A DNA stretch of 64,000 nt from contig JAFFSR010000351.1 of the NCBI GenBank assembly GCA_017163975.1, positions 2,047,001-2,111,000 on the forward strand, written 5' to 3'. Within the stretch, counting starts at the first letter, position 1, and each line of letters opens with the position of its first letter. This DNA is from Anastatus disparis (taxonomy: Eukaryota > Arthropoda > Insecta > Hymenoptera > Eupelmidae). Made by a program: the position numbers and the translations under genes. Under the pieces are notes generated by a model, which saw nothing but the letters and a program-made list of their open reading frames with translations, was not told the DNA's origin and did no database searches. Below are positions 34,466-46,560 of the stretch, one piece after another.

Positions 34466-36906
34466 ATTAAAAAAGCTTTCATTTTAAGCCTATAGCAGAT
34501 CAAAAGATACAAAATTGAGTTCTTTATCGTTAAAAAAACAAATTCAAAAATATTTAAATTTTTCATTTCGATTCAATTGCGTGTCAATTTTGAAACTATT
34601 AACGTAGAGTAAAAAAACTAACGGGGTTCGAAAGATATGCTGGTCCTCTTTAAAATGATAGCCCGTCGAACCCCGTGCGATGTTTTTTGACGGATTTATG
34701 AGCATTTTCACAAAAAAAATATAAATTTTTAAATATCTAATTATCTTGAATATAATGAGGTTTAGAAATAAATGATATTAATAGAAAAAGTTTGTTTTTT
34801 GATACAGAATACAAAAATGAAACGACAATAAAAAAATAGAAACAACATTTTTTTCCAATTTTTTAACATAAAATTTTTTTATTTTATTCACTTAAGTTAT
34901 ACTTTATTTTATTTTTATTCACTTGAGTTGTGTCAAAGTATTGTACTCTGAAACATTTCCATTTAATACTATCACTAATATATAGATGTTTGAAATAATA
35001 GTATATTTAATTTACTGTTTGTAAACAAACCTCCCCGCGTTATACACTTTCAATATATGATTTTATCTACATACAACAACAATCACGACTTAATGCTCTA
35101 AAAGTATCCTTAATTTTCTTCGACGCCTAAGACTTTAGATTTTAGTTAATAATATTTAGTCTCTTATTGATAGTCTGCGGTAATATATCTAGGATTATGG
35201 CGAAAAAGAAAAATTTATCAGATTTTACTCGTTCTAAAATTATTGCTCTTCATCAAGACAAAAAAAGTAACTATCAAATTTCTAAAGTACTAAAAATTAG
35301 TTGACGTACTGTAGACTATAATGTTAAAAAGTTCAAGGAAACAAATAGTGTAGAAAATAGACGAGGTAAAACTCGAAAAAAACATCTTTGGCAGAAGATA
35401 GATACATTGTTAACATGAGTCTACGTAATATAAAATTAACAATGCCTGATATTACCTCAGAAGTCAATAAATCTTAAGATAATTCGATAAGTGAAACAAC
35501 TGTGCGAAGAAGACTCAAAAAAGCAGGTTTGTCAGGACAAGTTGCTGTAAGAAAACCATTATTAAGATTGGTAAATAAAAAAAAGACTAAAATAGGCCAA
35601 AGATCACAAAATTTGGACTATCGAAGATTGGAAGAAGGTACTCTGGTCTGATGAATCTAAATTTGAAATTTTTGGGTCCAAAAGAAGAGTTTTTGTGAGA
35701 CAAAGATAAGGTGAAAAATTTTTAAGTGATTGCATTTTACCTACTGTTAAACACGGTGGAGGTTCGGTGATGGTGTGAGGATATTTTGCAGGGTCAAAAG
35801 TTGGCGATCTCATTAAAATCGAAGGAAAAATGAAGAAAGAAGATTATAAAAAACTTTTGAAAAATAATGTCGTACCTTCTGGCAAACGTTTACTTAAATC
35901 TAAATTTATATTCCAACAAGATAATGACCAAAAGCACACATCAAAACTTTGTAAAAACTATTTAAAGAGTTTAGAAAAACAAAGAAAATTAGAAGTAATA
36001 GAATGGCCCCCACAATCACCTGACCTTAATCCTATTGAGTTGCTGTGGGAAGAACTTGATAGATCAGTAAGGAAAGCTCGTCCTAAATCAAAATCTGATC
36101 TCTGGAGTATTTTACAAGATGAATGGAAAAATATAAAAGATGTGACTTTAAATAAACTCTTACTAAGAATGCTACGATTATGTAAAGCTGTGATAAAAAG
36201 TAAGGGTGGTCATTTTGATGAAAAGAAAGTGTGATTTTGAGTTTAATATTTCTTATGTTTTTTTCTATTATGAATAAGAGTTTAATGTTCGTTTCGATTT
36301 TAAAAAGACTGATATTTATGTTATAGTTCAATAAAATTATTTTTGATATCTAATTTATGTTGTTAATTTATCAAAATTTATATTACTAAACGACTTTGTA
36401 TTGAAAATAAAACATTTAATTTTTCTTATTTTCTTACATGTTTTGTAATTTATTGTCATCTACAACTAAATAAAAAAGCAACAAGAAAATAAAATAAAAA
36501 AATTTTATGTTAAAAAATTGGAAAAAATGTTGTTTCTATTTTTTTTATTGTCGTTTCATTTTTGTATTCTGTATCAAAAAACAAACTTTTTCTATTAATA
36601 TCATTTATTTCTAAACCTATATTCAAGATAATTAGATATTTAAAAATTTATATTTTTTTTTGTGAAAATGCTCATAACTCCGTCAAAAAACATCGCACGG
36701 GGTTCGACGGGCTATCATTTTAAAGAGGACCAGCATATCTTTCGAACCCCGTTAGCTTTTTACTCTACGTTAATGGTTTCTAAATTGGCACGCAATTGAA
36801 TCGAAATAAAAAATTTGAATATTTTTGAACTTGTTATTTTAACGATAAAGAACTCAATTTTGTATCTTTTGATCTGCTATAGGCTTAAAATGAAAGCTTT
36901 TTTATA
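34466..36906 (+). mobile_element. Tc1-like element with ~415-bp inverted repeats
   Basis: The sequence at 34466-34884 is repeated in reverse at 36487-36906 (outer part AAAAAAGCTTTCATTTTAAG). Each arm also holds a small internal inverted pair ACGGGGTTCGA / TCGAACCCCGT. Between the arms lies one transposase pseudogene. The exact outer ends and TA duplication are not sharp: a weak match (CGTATCTCAA) suggests the left arm may begin as far out as about 34420. Confidence 0.8.
35197..36234 (+). pseudogene. Tc1-family transposase, DD38E spacing, inactivated
   Basis: The ATG at 35197 starts a paired-like helix-turn-helix region (FTRSKIIALHQDK, then a stop within the second helix). A frameshift in an A run near 35380, a stop near 35476 and a second shift near 35592 precede the catalytic part. 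There WSDESKFEIFGS holds the first Asp, FQQDNDQKHT the second, and WPPQSPDLNPIELLWEEL the Glu. I count 38 residues between the second Asp and the Glu, against 34 in Tc1. Further stops (35707, 35777) follow the first Asp. The last 134 codons (35830-36234) are open. Transposase would cut at the TIRs and reinsert at TA. Confidence 0.85.
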
Positions 36907-38390
36907 TATATTGAGACGTATCGCCTTAGTCGGTACTCGATCAAGAACCGAACGCGATATGAGCGTCGGTGGCTTGAAAGCGAGCCTATGCGTTAAAGCT
37001 AAGATTGTAGAGAGTTCACTCTTGTATCTGTTCTCGTACAATAAATAATTAAAACTAAAATGGAGTGTTGAACAGAGTTTTTCTTGCTACAAACGTATCA
37101 AAAGACGGCGAAGTAGACCCATGCCTGTGTGGTCTATATACCCATTGACACGTTTGTAGTATTAATAGATAAAGCGTCAGTGTAGTGCACTTTTGTTAAG
37201 AGTTTATTAAATAAAGTTTTTAATTTTACGTCAAATATTTTCTAAATCAAGACTTCCAGGTGCGTGGATATCTCCACGTTTGCAAGTAATTGAAATTCAA
37301 AACGTACTTGTATTAACACGTGATAGTTTAAGTGCAGGCACTTGGGGCAAAATATTCAAACCCAGTTTTCTTTCTTATCCTTATCTCTTTCCAGAGCGTA
37401 TGACCCCAAAGCGGTTGGGCAACGCGTCCTTAAACGTCTTCAGGTTAGCTCTTTTCTTACACTGATGAACACAACAATCTACACTAAAAAACCTCATACA
37501 TAAAGAGTTCATTGCGCGTGGTTGTGACCGCGCAGGACACTAAAACACCAATAAGTTTATGTCGTGACGGCTTCACTGCACGAAATAGTATCATATCAAT
37601 TGCTAATAGATACGCGAATCTATCAGATTCAACCCAACGGGAAATCATTTTTTGAATGTTGTTTCTAAATCCATTATATCTAGACATTTACACATATAAT
37701 TAATCTTTGTCAAAACGTGAGAGGCGTAAACATTCGTTCTCGAAATTCAAAAGGGAAAAAGCGTTTTCACTCACATAGTAAAGTAAAGCAAATAACAACT
37801 TGGTTTTTCGTTAATGAATACCAAATATCACATTATTATAACAAATCAATGAGATAGTACACTACCAGTAAATATCATCGAGACAAAGCGCAATTCATTA
37901 AAATACTCCAAGATTTTACAAGATTTTTAACAAATATTTTGATACGTTTGTAAATGACACTTCAATTTGATAGGATCGCATAAAGACTCTTACGTAAGAG
38001 TAGCTTGCAATATATGTATTTATGTCGCAGCAGGCCGTATTCAGTGGAATACCTATGGACCACGCTAAATTTGTATAGGCATTGCATCCGTTCATGCTAT
38101 CTCGATGATATTCTCTCTGTTAATACTCCCTTAGGGAGTATTAACAGATTTATACTCCCTAAGTATTGACAGATAGAGATATCGTTCAGCATGGCCGTAT
38201 CTGACGCGAGTGACATCGATTCGTAGGTTAGTGAAAACAAATGAATGTTGTTAGATATGTCAATGCTCATACCAATTCATATAAAATCTTAACTTTAAAA
38301 GATGTTTTGTTCAAAAAAATTTTCAAAGTTTAACAGTTAATAAATTTAAAAAAATTAGTAAATAATGACATCACTTACTTATTTTTAATA
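36907..38390. other. Unassigned region, possible LTR-like segment
   Basis: A GC-richer block at 36912-37100 ends in a CAATAAATAA polyadenylation-type signal. It is followed by an imperfect inverted pair (CTACAAACGT near 37088 and ACGTTTGTAG near 37150) and sequence that resembles no family I know. Short frames at 37280-37465 and 37484-37687 lack recognisable domains. A perfect palindrome (GTTAATACTCCC, TTA, GGGAGTATTAAC) lies near 38119-38145. Confidence 0.45.
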
Positions 38391-38458
38391 AAATGTATAT
38401 CCTTAATTTTTAAAAATTATTTTTATAGTTTCTCATACGGCCACCATGACATAAACTT

Positions 38459-38604
38459 ATCTACGTAACTTGAGAGTACGAAGGATTATGAATCCAGGCT
38501 TGACTAGAGTGCTTGTCGCTTGAGTAGCAGTCGGTCAAGGGCGCGTGAATCAAACATTTTAGTCTCGCCTGTATTCATCCTTCGTACTCCCAAGTTACGT
38601 ATAT
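38459..38604. mobile_element. 146-bp MITE, copy 1
   Basis: ACGTAACTTGAGAGTACGAA and TTCGTACTCCCAAGTTACGT form its inverted ends. The same element with the same flanks occurs in reverse at about 51328-51472. Confidence 0.8.
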
Positions 38605-38606
38605 AA

Positions 38607-38651
<45 letters not shown>

Positions 38652-39604
38652 TACCAGGCATTAATTCTGAGCAGGTAATCAAATTTTTGCTCCGACTTTG
38701 AAAAAGCGTATCTTCCTCAATTTTCATCCGAGAAAAAATTTAAAGTATACTTTAAATGCTTTCTTTTTAGCTTACTTACATTTTTCAAACGATATTTAAA
38801 AAAAAAATAATCGCTTAGGTAGTTTTGAAATTTTTTTCCTTTTTGCATTTTTCTTTTCTCAGCTGTAGTTTTTTAAATAGTTGAGCTAGAAAAAATTTGA
38901 AAAAAGATTTGGAAAGGGCTTAAAAAATGCTATTTGCAGCTATTTTTACAAAAAATTTTTAATTATTTTTTGTCAAGTTTTAAGCATATAAAGTTATTGA
39001 TCTAATACTTTTGCAGTTGTAAAAAACACTTCAATAGCAAGTAGAAAATAACTGCTGGCGCAAAACTTTTGATTTCCATGATATAATTTTTGCAAAATAA
39101 ATCTTTTTGTTGTTTCATACTTTATTATGTTTTATTATTAATAATGAATAGTTATGATTTCCTACTAAAATTAAATCACTACTTCACCAGCGATTATTTT
39201 CTACTTGCTATTTAAGTGTTTTTTACAACTGCAAAGTGTTAGATCGATAACTTTATATGCTTAAAACTTGACAGAAAATAATTAAAAAATTTTTGTAAAA
39301 AGAGCTGCAAATAGCATTTTTAAGCCCTTTCCAAATCTTTTTTCAAATTTTTTCTAGCTCAATTATTTAAAAAACTACAGCTGAGAGAAGAAAAATGCAA
39401 AAAGGAAAAAAATTTCAAAATTACCTAAGCAATTATTTTTTTTTTAATATCGTTTAAAAAATGTAAGTAAGCTAAAAAGAAAGCATTTAAAGTATACTTT
39501 AAAATGCTTTTTTTAAATTTTTTCTAGGATGAAAATTGAAGAAAATACGCTTTTTCAAAGTCGGAGCAAAAATTTGATAACTTGCTCAGAATTATTGCCC
39601 GGTA

Positions 39605-39668
<64 letters not shown>
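38605..39668. mobile_element. Mariner-type foldback element in (TA)n, copy 1
   Basis: The element proper is 38649-39607, with ends CAGTACCAGGCATTAATTC and its near-complement ...GCCCGGTACTG. The whole ~960 bp is a palindrome with its centre near 39130. It sits between (TA)n tracts (38609-38648 and 39608-39668). CAGT ends at TA sites fit Tc1/mariner MITEs; that assignment is inference. Related copies end at 51249 and 54070. Confidence 0.8.
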
Positions 39669-39670
<2 letters not shown>

Positions 39671-40956
39671 GACGTTTCACGTCGACTCACCTAACAAAAA
39701 AATAAAATTCGTCGAAAATCTGTGAAAATGTTCTATTTGATACCCAAAATATACAAAAAAAATTTTAGAGGTCCAGGTCAAAGATGTCAGGATTTAAACG
39801 TGATGAAATTTTTCGAATTCTCCAAATTTTTTGCTAAGTAAATATTTTAATGAATTTTTTCCTCAAAAACTATCAATTTTTCGTTGAAACTTAAAAGAAT
39901 ACTTTTTCTTGGAAATTAGATGTGGAATTCACCTGAATTTTCGCAAATTATAATTAACTTACTTGATCGATTTAAGCATACTATTTAGTATATCTATAAA
40001 TCGAGCAGGTGAAATTGGCTTTTTAAAGTCTTATTTTTTTTGTTTTTTTATGAGGAAAAAATATACGAAGCCTCCAGTTGGGCAGTCTTCTCAAAGCTAC
40101 TTAATTGTGCAAAAATGTCTGAAAAAATCGTTATTTTGGATCAATGATGAGATTCGTGATTTTTTTTCTGAAAAAGTATTGATTTTTGGGACAAATGTAT
40201 AAAAATGTTTTTTATTGGAAATCATATGTGGAATATGAAAATATTTTTATAAATTGTAATTTAAGTCACTATGAACCATATATACTAAAAATTTAACAAA
40301 AAATAAATTTTTAAATTTCAAAATTTCATTTATAATTTGTGATGTTTAGCAAATAATGGTTTACAAAAATTTACATACATTTTACATACAATTTCCAATA
40401 AAAAACATTTCAAAACATTTGTCCCAAAAATCAATACTTTTTCAGAAAAAAATCACGAATCTCATCATTGATCCAAAATAACGATTTATTCAGACTTTTT
40501 TGCACAATTGAGTAACTTTGAGAAGGCTGCCCAACTGGAGGCTTTGTATATTTTTTCCTCATAAAAGAACGAAAAAAATAAGACTTTAAAAAGCCAATTC
40601 AACCTGCTCGATTTTTAGATATACTAAATAGTATGTTTAAATCGATCAAGTGAGCATAAAAATCAGTATATTATAATTTGCAAAAATTCAGGTGAATTCT
40701 ACATCTAATTTCCAAGAAAAAGTATTCTTTTAAGTTTTAACGAAAAATTGATAGTTTTTGAGGAAAAAATTCATTAAAATATTTATTTAGCAAAAAATTT
40801 GGAAAATTCGAAAAATTCCATCACGTTTAAATCCTGACCCCTTTGACCTGGACCTCTAAAATTTTTTTTGTATATTTTGAGTATCAAATAGAACATTTTC
40901 ATAGATTTTCGACGAATTCTATTTTTTTGTTAGGTGAGTTGACGTGAAACGTCTCA
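39668..40956. mobile_element. Foldback element with GACGTTTCACGTC ends
   Basis: TGGGACGTTTCACGTCGACT on the left and GACGTGAAACGTCTCA on the right are inverted. The arms run about 550 bp each around an AT-rich centre near 40310. The flanks are (TA)n. Open frames inside are mirror artefacts. Confidence 0.85.
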
Positions 40957-40969
40957 TATATATATATGC

Positions 40970-42029
40970 GTCAATCCACGTCAAACGGATAATGGCCCTG
41001 TCCAAAATTGTAAATCACCAAAAAAATCGTGTATGGGCTCCAAATTTTCGTCTTACACTCTACTTTCTTTTGCAATGTGGCAATTTTAAAAAATCCAATA
41101 TGGTGGCTCAAACCTAGAGATTTCATTAAAAATTTTCGAAAATTGATTTTAATTCATTCAAATCTGATTGTACATATTTTTTATATCAGAAATCAATTTA
41201 GCGTTCAATTTTACATGGAAATATAGTATTGCGCTTGAGGTAATAAAATTTTACAATATCATCTGAAGGTCATATCGGGAGACAATAGTTATTTCTCGAA
41301 TTAATCATTGATAAACGTTGATTAGTAAGAAAATGAAGATACTGATAGGTAACTTGAATCACTGAATCCAAATCTGATGTCCGCTCAACCCTACAAGATC
41401 TCCATCAAGGTCATTTGAAGGTCAAATCGCGAATATCTTTTATTATTTGATAAGATTAGGACACCTACAAGTTTTACGTGTCGCTGAATCCGAATCCAGG
41501 GTCTGTTGGAGTGTCAAACGACGTAATTACGTAAAAATTAATTGAATATTGACTAACAGAAAATTTTTTTTCTCTACGTTTCTCCACAAGAAACCACAGT
41601 TTGAAACGAATTTTTCTGTAATCACGTCGTTTGACACTCCAACGGGCCCCGAATTTGGATCCAGCATCACGTAAAACTTATAAGTGTCTCAATCTTATCA
41701 AATAATAAAAGATATTCACGATTCGACCTTTAAATGACCTTGATGGAGATCTTGTAGGGTTGAGCAGACATCAGATTTGGATTCAGTGACTCAAGTTACC
41801 TATCAGTTTCTTCATTTCCTTACTGATCAACGTTTATCAATGATTGATTCGAGAAATAACTATTGTCTCCCGATATGACCTTCAGATAATATTGTAAGAT
41901 TTTTTTATCTCGAGTGCTATACTATATTCCCATGTAAAATTGAACGCTGAATTAATTTCTGATATAAAAAATATGTAGAATCAGATTTGAATGAATTAAT
42001 ATCAATTTTCGAAAGTTTTTAATGAAATC
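40970..42029. mobile_element. Foldback element, right end truncated
   Basis: From about 41123 to 41555 the sequence is mirrored at 41610-42029 (shared TTTGACACTCCAAC, GGTCATTT and CCCGATATGACCTTC-type blocks). The outermost left ~150 bp (starting GCGTCAATCCACGTCAAACG) has no partner on the right, where the sequence changes abruptly at 42030. The right end was lost or displaced when the next element arrived. Confidence 0.75.
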
Positions 42030-42334
42030 TGTTCGCCTCTACGCCTTGTAGAAGCTACGCTGTCGAGTTGATATTCGAGAAAGGAGCAGGTTGATGGTAG
42101 GTGCTCGAAAGAAAGAAAGAGATTTCTTTTATTATAATAGTATGTGCGTTTATTACCCGAGGATGACAGGCTACTTATCTTATGAGAAGTCAAGAACGCT
42201 CTTATGACTCTCTCCGCTCTTGCGTAACACATAGCTTAAACTTTTAGTCGCTTGCTTGCGCACCGCAGGTTGCGCGTGACACTTACATGCATACCTACTC
42301 ATACACACACACTCTCTATGCCTGTGTACCCACA
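42030..42334 (-). repeat. Candidate 3' LTR of the Gypsy element
   Basis: It begins TGTTCGCCTC where a foldback is abruptly cut, and ends GGTACCCACA beside a tract that reads TTTAGGGGGAAGTAC on the minus strand, a plausible polypurine tract. Position and orientation suit the pol gene that starts at 43119. I cannot find a matching LTR on the right (47.9-49.4 kb), so this remains a candidate. Confidence 0.4.
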
Positions 42335-43118
42335 GTACTTCCCCCTAAATAACCATCCATGGTTATTTACATCAAAAGGAATTAATTTTTATTTTACATA
42401 AACAGTGGGTACTTTTTATTCTACATATGATCTCTTTTACATTTTTTGTATATAATTACTCGCGCAATTAATTTGTTCTCATGCGTTTATTCTCGCCCAT
42501 ACAGTTCACACATGCGGTCATTCCATACCTTCATTTCTACATGCATTTACATGCTCGTTTTTACTTTACAATTTATATGCGTTTATTCTCACGCATGCAC
42601 TCGTATGCTTATGTTATTTTACATTTTGTGTAATTACTCACGCAATTACTCTTTTAGATGTATTTATCTTATGCGATTACTCTCGCTTGTTCAATTTTAC
42701 ATTGTATGCACTTATGCATTTATTCTCATACATGCTTATATTCAATGCACACATAATCCAAATTATTACCTTTTTACACTTATAATTTAAATTATTTACA
42801 TTTTTACACTTTTACTACATATTTACATTTTTATGCCTTTAAAGACTTCTATATACAACGCTTAAAAGTTTATTCTCGTTGTAGGTTCTTGTGTCAATCT
42901 GTAGTCCGCTTCCTTTGGTGAGATCATGCATCTCATTGATTTTATATAATAGGCCTCTGGCCAATGATGGTACTCTTTAGCGATACAAATAACAAAAAAC
43001 AAACATTATTAATATAACGCATTACAATATTGCCTAAAATTAATCACATTTCTATTTAAAGTGAGTCACTGTTGTACAAAATCTAACTTTCTCAATACCC
43101 TTCTCATTCTTTTTACAA
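42335..43118 (-). other. 3' untranslated part of the Gypsy element
   Basis: AT-rich with many ATGCATTTA- and TTTACATTT-type words; no open frame with a recognisable domain. It lies between pol and the candidate LTR. No env-like frame with signal peptide or membrane segments was seen. Confidence 0.5.
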
Positions 43119-46100
43119 TTATTTTTTATTTAACATTATGCTATCCATTTTTCTACGCCTCGAAATATTGGGCATAAACCTCTCTCTCTTTTTACTATTT
43201 CCCTTATCTTTTTCGCTGCCTATCGTTTCGTGCTCTACCCTGTTACCGGTTTCTATTTCTTTGTCATTTGTTACGTTACCTGTTTCATTACACGTATCCG
43301 TAATGTCTACTTGCTCATTATTAAGCTCGTCGAATTCGCTAATATCCGCTTCGTTACGGTTATATTCTGGTACCTCCTGTGTCGGGTTACCTTCGTCCAA
43401 TGCTTCATATTCCTCACCACTTGCGGGTGGAACTTCGTCATGAATCTGAGCTTCCGTTACTATGACGTTTTCTTCCTCTATTCTATTATTATTCTAGATC
43501 AGTTCTCCATTGCTACTATTCGTTTGGCTACTACTCTGAGGTGCCACTCCCCTGCCTACTTCGCTTTCTTGTGGCTCAATTTCATTAGCTAGAAAATAGG
43601 CTGATTTCAACCTTTCTACGTTCACTGTTACGTCTTTATCTCCTTTTCTTATGACGTAATTACGGCCATTTTCATGCCTAGAGATGACCTTATATGGCCC
43701 TGAATACGGTTGCACAAGAGGTGGTTTAACTGCTTTTATCTTTTCTAACACATGAGTACAGTTTGCCAAATCTTTGAATACAAATGTTTTCCCTAAGTGG
43801 TTAAGTACCACAGGTACGGGTTTGACCTGTCTCATGTACTCTCTAAACTCTGCCAAAAATAAATCTTGTTCTCTAGCATCTGTCTCTCTGAACTCGCACA
43901 TGTCACCTGATATGGTGAGCGTTGTTCCGTAAAGAAATTCCGCTGGGCTGGCCTCCGTGTCTTTTCTTAAACGCGTTGTTAACCCTAATAAAACAGTCGA
44001 GAGAGTACTAGTCCAATCCCGACCTTCCATATGGCACATCAATGCTGCCTTAAGATCACGGTGCCATCGCTCAACCATGCCGTTCGCGGCTGGATGGTAT
44101 GCCGTAGTACGTATTCTCTTACATCCTATCAGCTGCAGTAGTGCCTAAAACATGCCGGACTCAAACTGTCTGCCTTGATCTGTAGCGATGATGATAGGTG
44201 CACCAAAACGAGACACCCACGTGTCATAAAAAGCGCGTGCGACAGAAGGAGCCGATGCATCGTATACGGGCACCGCCTCCGGCCACCTAGTATACCTGTC
44301 TATCATGGTCACAAGATATCTGTAACCTTCGCTAGGCGGCAACGGGCCAACTAAGTCGACATGCACGTGGGCGAACCGTCCATCTGGTTCGCTAAACTTC
44401 ATAGGTAAAAAATTGTTTTCCCTAGTAACTTTCGATCGTTGGCACTCCATGCATGCTCTGCACCAAGATGTTATCTGTCTGTTCATATTTGGCCATACGT
44501 ACTGCTTTCTTATCATCTTACTAATTGACCTAGCAGATGGATGTGCTTTACTGTGGAAGAGTTCAAAGATGACTGCTCTCAGTGCCTCCGGTATATACGG
44601 CCTGAGGGAGTCTTGTGCTATTTCGCAATAAAATGGCGTGTTTTCTACACCATATTGCAATTTTACCAGCTTAAGTTGATGCTGCGGATTACTTATTATG
44701 TCCTGCAGCTGTTGATCTTCTCTTTGTTGTCTAGCTATCTCATCTAGTGAGAATATTGTCAAAAATCGGGAGTCATCAACTCTCGATAGTGCATCAGCCA
44801 CCACGTTATTCTCTCCTAGTAGATAGCAGATTTTCACGTTATATTCTGCAATATACGTCAACTTCCTTGCTTGCAGTGCTGTGCAACTATCTAAGCTTTT
44901 GCCTAGCGCATACACCAATGGCTTATGGTCTGTGCATACCATAAACTCTCTACTTTCCAAGAAGTAACCAAAATATTTGATAGCCTCGTAAATAGCCATC
45001 AATTCACGATCGTACGTGCCGTAATTCGATTATGCGGGGGTAAATTTTTTCGAAAAGAAAGCTAGCGGCTTCCACTCATTTCCTATTCTCTGTTCTAACG
45101 CTGCGCCCATCGCGAAATTCGACGCATCTGTAACTAACCTAATCTCCGCATTCTTAGCCGGGAATGCAAGATACGCAATATTCGCTAATTCTTCTTTTAT
45201 TGTCTTGAATGCTCATTCTGCTTCTTCGGTCCATTCCACGGGTCTTTTATCCTTTTTCTTAATATCCTTTATCATAGCTACTAGGTGTCTCTGTACCTCC
45301 GCGGCTCTTGGTATGCTTTTTCTATAAAAGTTTACCATGCCCAGAAATCGACGCATCTCGTCTTTTGTCTGGGGCTTCTTAAAGGCTTGTATCGCCTCGA
45401 CCTTAGATGGATCTAGTTTGAATCCATTTCCGTCGATGAGATGGCCCAAGAAGATAAGTTTATCGACTCCAAACTGACATTTATCTATATTCAGTTTGAG
45501 GTAAAACTTCTCCAACCTCTCTAGGACGACTCTAAGATGTTCTTGGTGCTCCTCGTCTGATGAAGATGCAACCAAGATATCATCAACGAATGCGAACACA
45601 AAGTCCAGGTCGCCCACGGCCTGGTTTATGTATCGCTGAAATGTCTGCGCAGCATTTTGAAATCCGAATGTCATCACTAGGAACTCATAAAGTCCGAATG
45701 GAGTGGTCACCGCTGTCTTTGGTACATCCTCTGGGAATATAGGAATCTGCAGGAATGCCTTTTCCAAATCGAGTGCGGAAATAATAGTTTTTTCTTCTAA
45801 ATTATATGCGAAGTCCTGGAGATTGGGAATTGGGTACTTATCTGGCACCGTGACTGTGTTCAACTTTCTATAGTCGCCACAGATCCTCCACTCACCATTT
45901 TTCTTAAAAACCATATGGATAGGTGTAGCCCAAGGACTTTTTGAAGGTTGGCAAATGCCTTCCTCACACAACCCCTTAAACTCCTGCTTTGCCGTCTGCA
46001 GCTTATCAGGTGCCGATCTGCGCGGTTTCTGCGCTACTGGCGGTCCCACTGTGGTGATGTGGTGGTACACATCTATTTTTCTTTTAATTTTTGGCTTTTC

Positions 46101-46560
46101 AAGCCCAAGCACCGATGGAAATTCTTTTATTATATGTGCGTACCTATTCCTCGGGTCTATTAACGACACTTGCACATATTTTACTTTCTTTGCCGTGCCT
46201 GCGACTGACTCACCCGTTTTTGCATCCACGAGCTCCCGTTGGGTCAGATCTGGGAGTAAATGGTAGTGCTGAATGACGTCGCCACCTAGTATCGCATATG
46301 ATACGTCTGCTACAATGAACGTCTATTTGATCTTATTCTTAAACCCGAAGTCTAATCCCCTATGAATTACGCCATATGTGTTTATTTGCGTATTATTTGC
46401 TGCGTATAATTTAACGCGCGCTGCTTTCTTTTTACTATTCTTTCCTTCCGGAACTAATGATACTTCCGCACCCGTATCTACCAAAAAGGTTTCGTTTACT
46501 AATTTATCTATGACGTGGAGGCGTATTCCTTCCGTGTCCGACGAGGTTGCCCCCTCTACC
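43119..46560 (-). pseudogene. Gypsy-type pol: protease, RT, RNase H, integrase
   Basis: A single minus-strand frame carries all domains but has five stops: 46323, 45213, 45030, 44145 and 43494. Order: protease with LVDTGAEVSLVP (about 46490); reverse transcriptase with ICGDYRKLN and the catalytic FVDDIL (45579-45590); RNase H with VTDASNFAMG, a Glu in DREL and TDHKPLVYA; integrase with an HHCC zinc region (CRACMECQ), catalytic Asp in HVDLVG, Asp in ATDQGRQF and Glu in NGMVERW; then a YSGPYKVI C-terminal module and an acidic-to-basic tail ending at 43119. Residues essential for catalysis remain, so decay is recent or mild. Pol is one frame back from gag, as expected for -1 frameshift expression. 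Confidence 0.9.

Noticed and set aside
38119..38145. Perfect palindrome as a transcription terminator
   Set aside because: Hairpin plus T-run terminators are a bacterial feature; in this genome it is more likely a MITE relic or chance palindrome.
42335..43118. Envelope gene after Gypsy pol
   Set aside because: No frame with signal peptide, cleavage site or membrane anchor is visible between pol and the candidate LTR.
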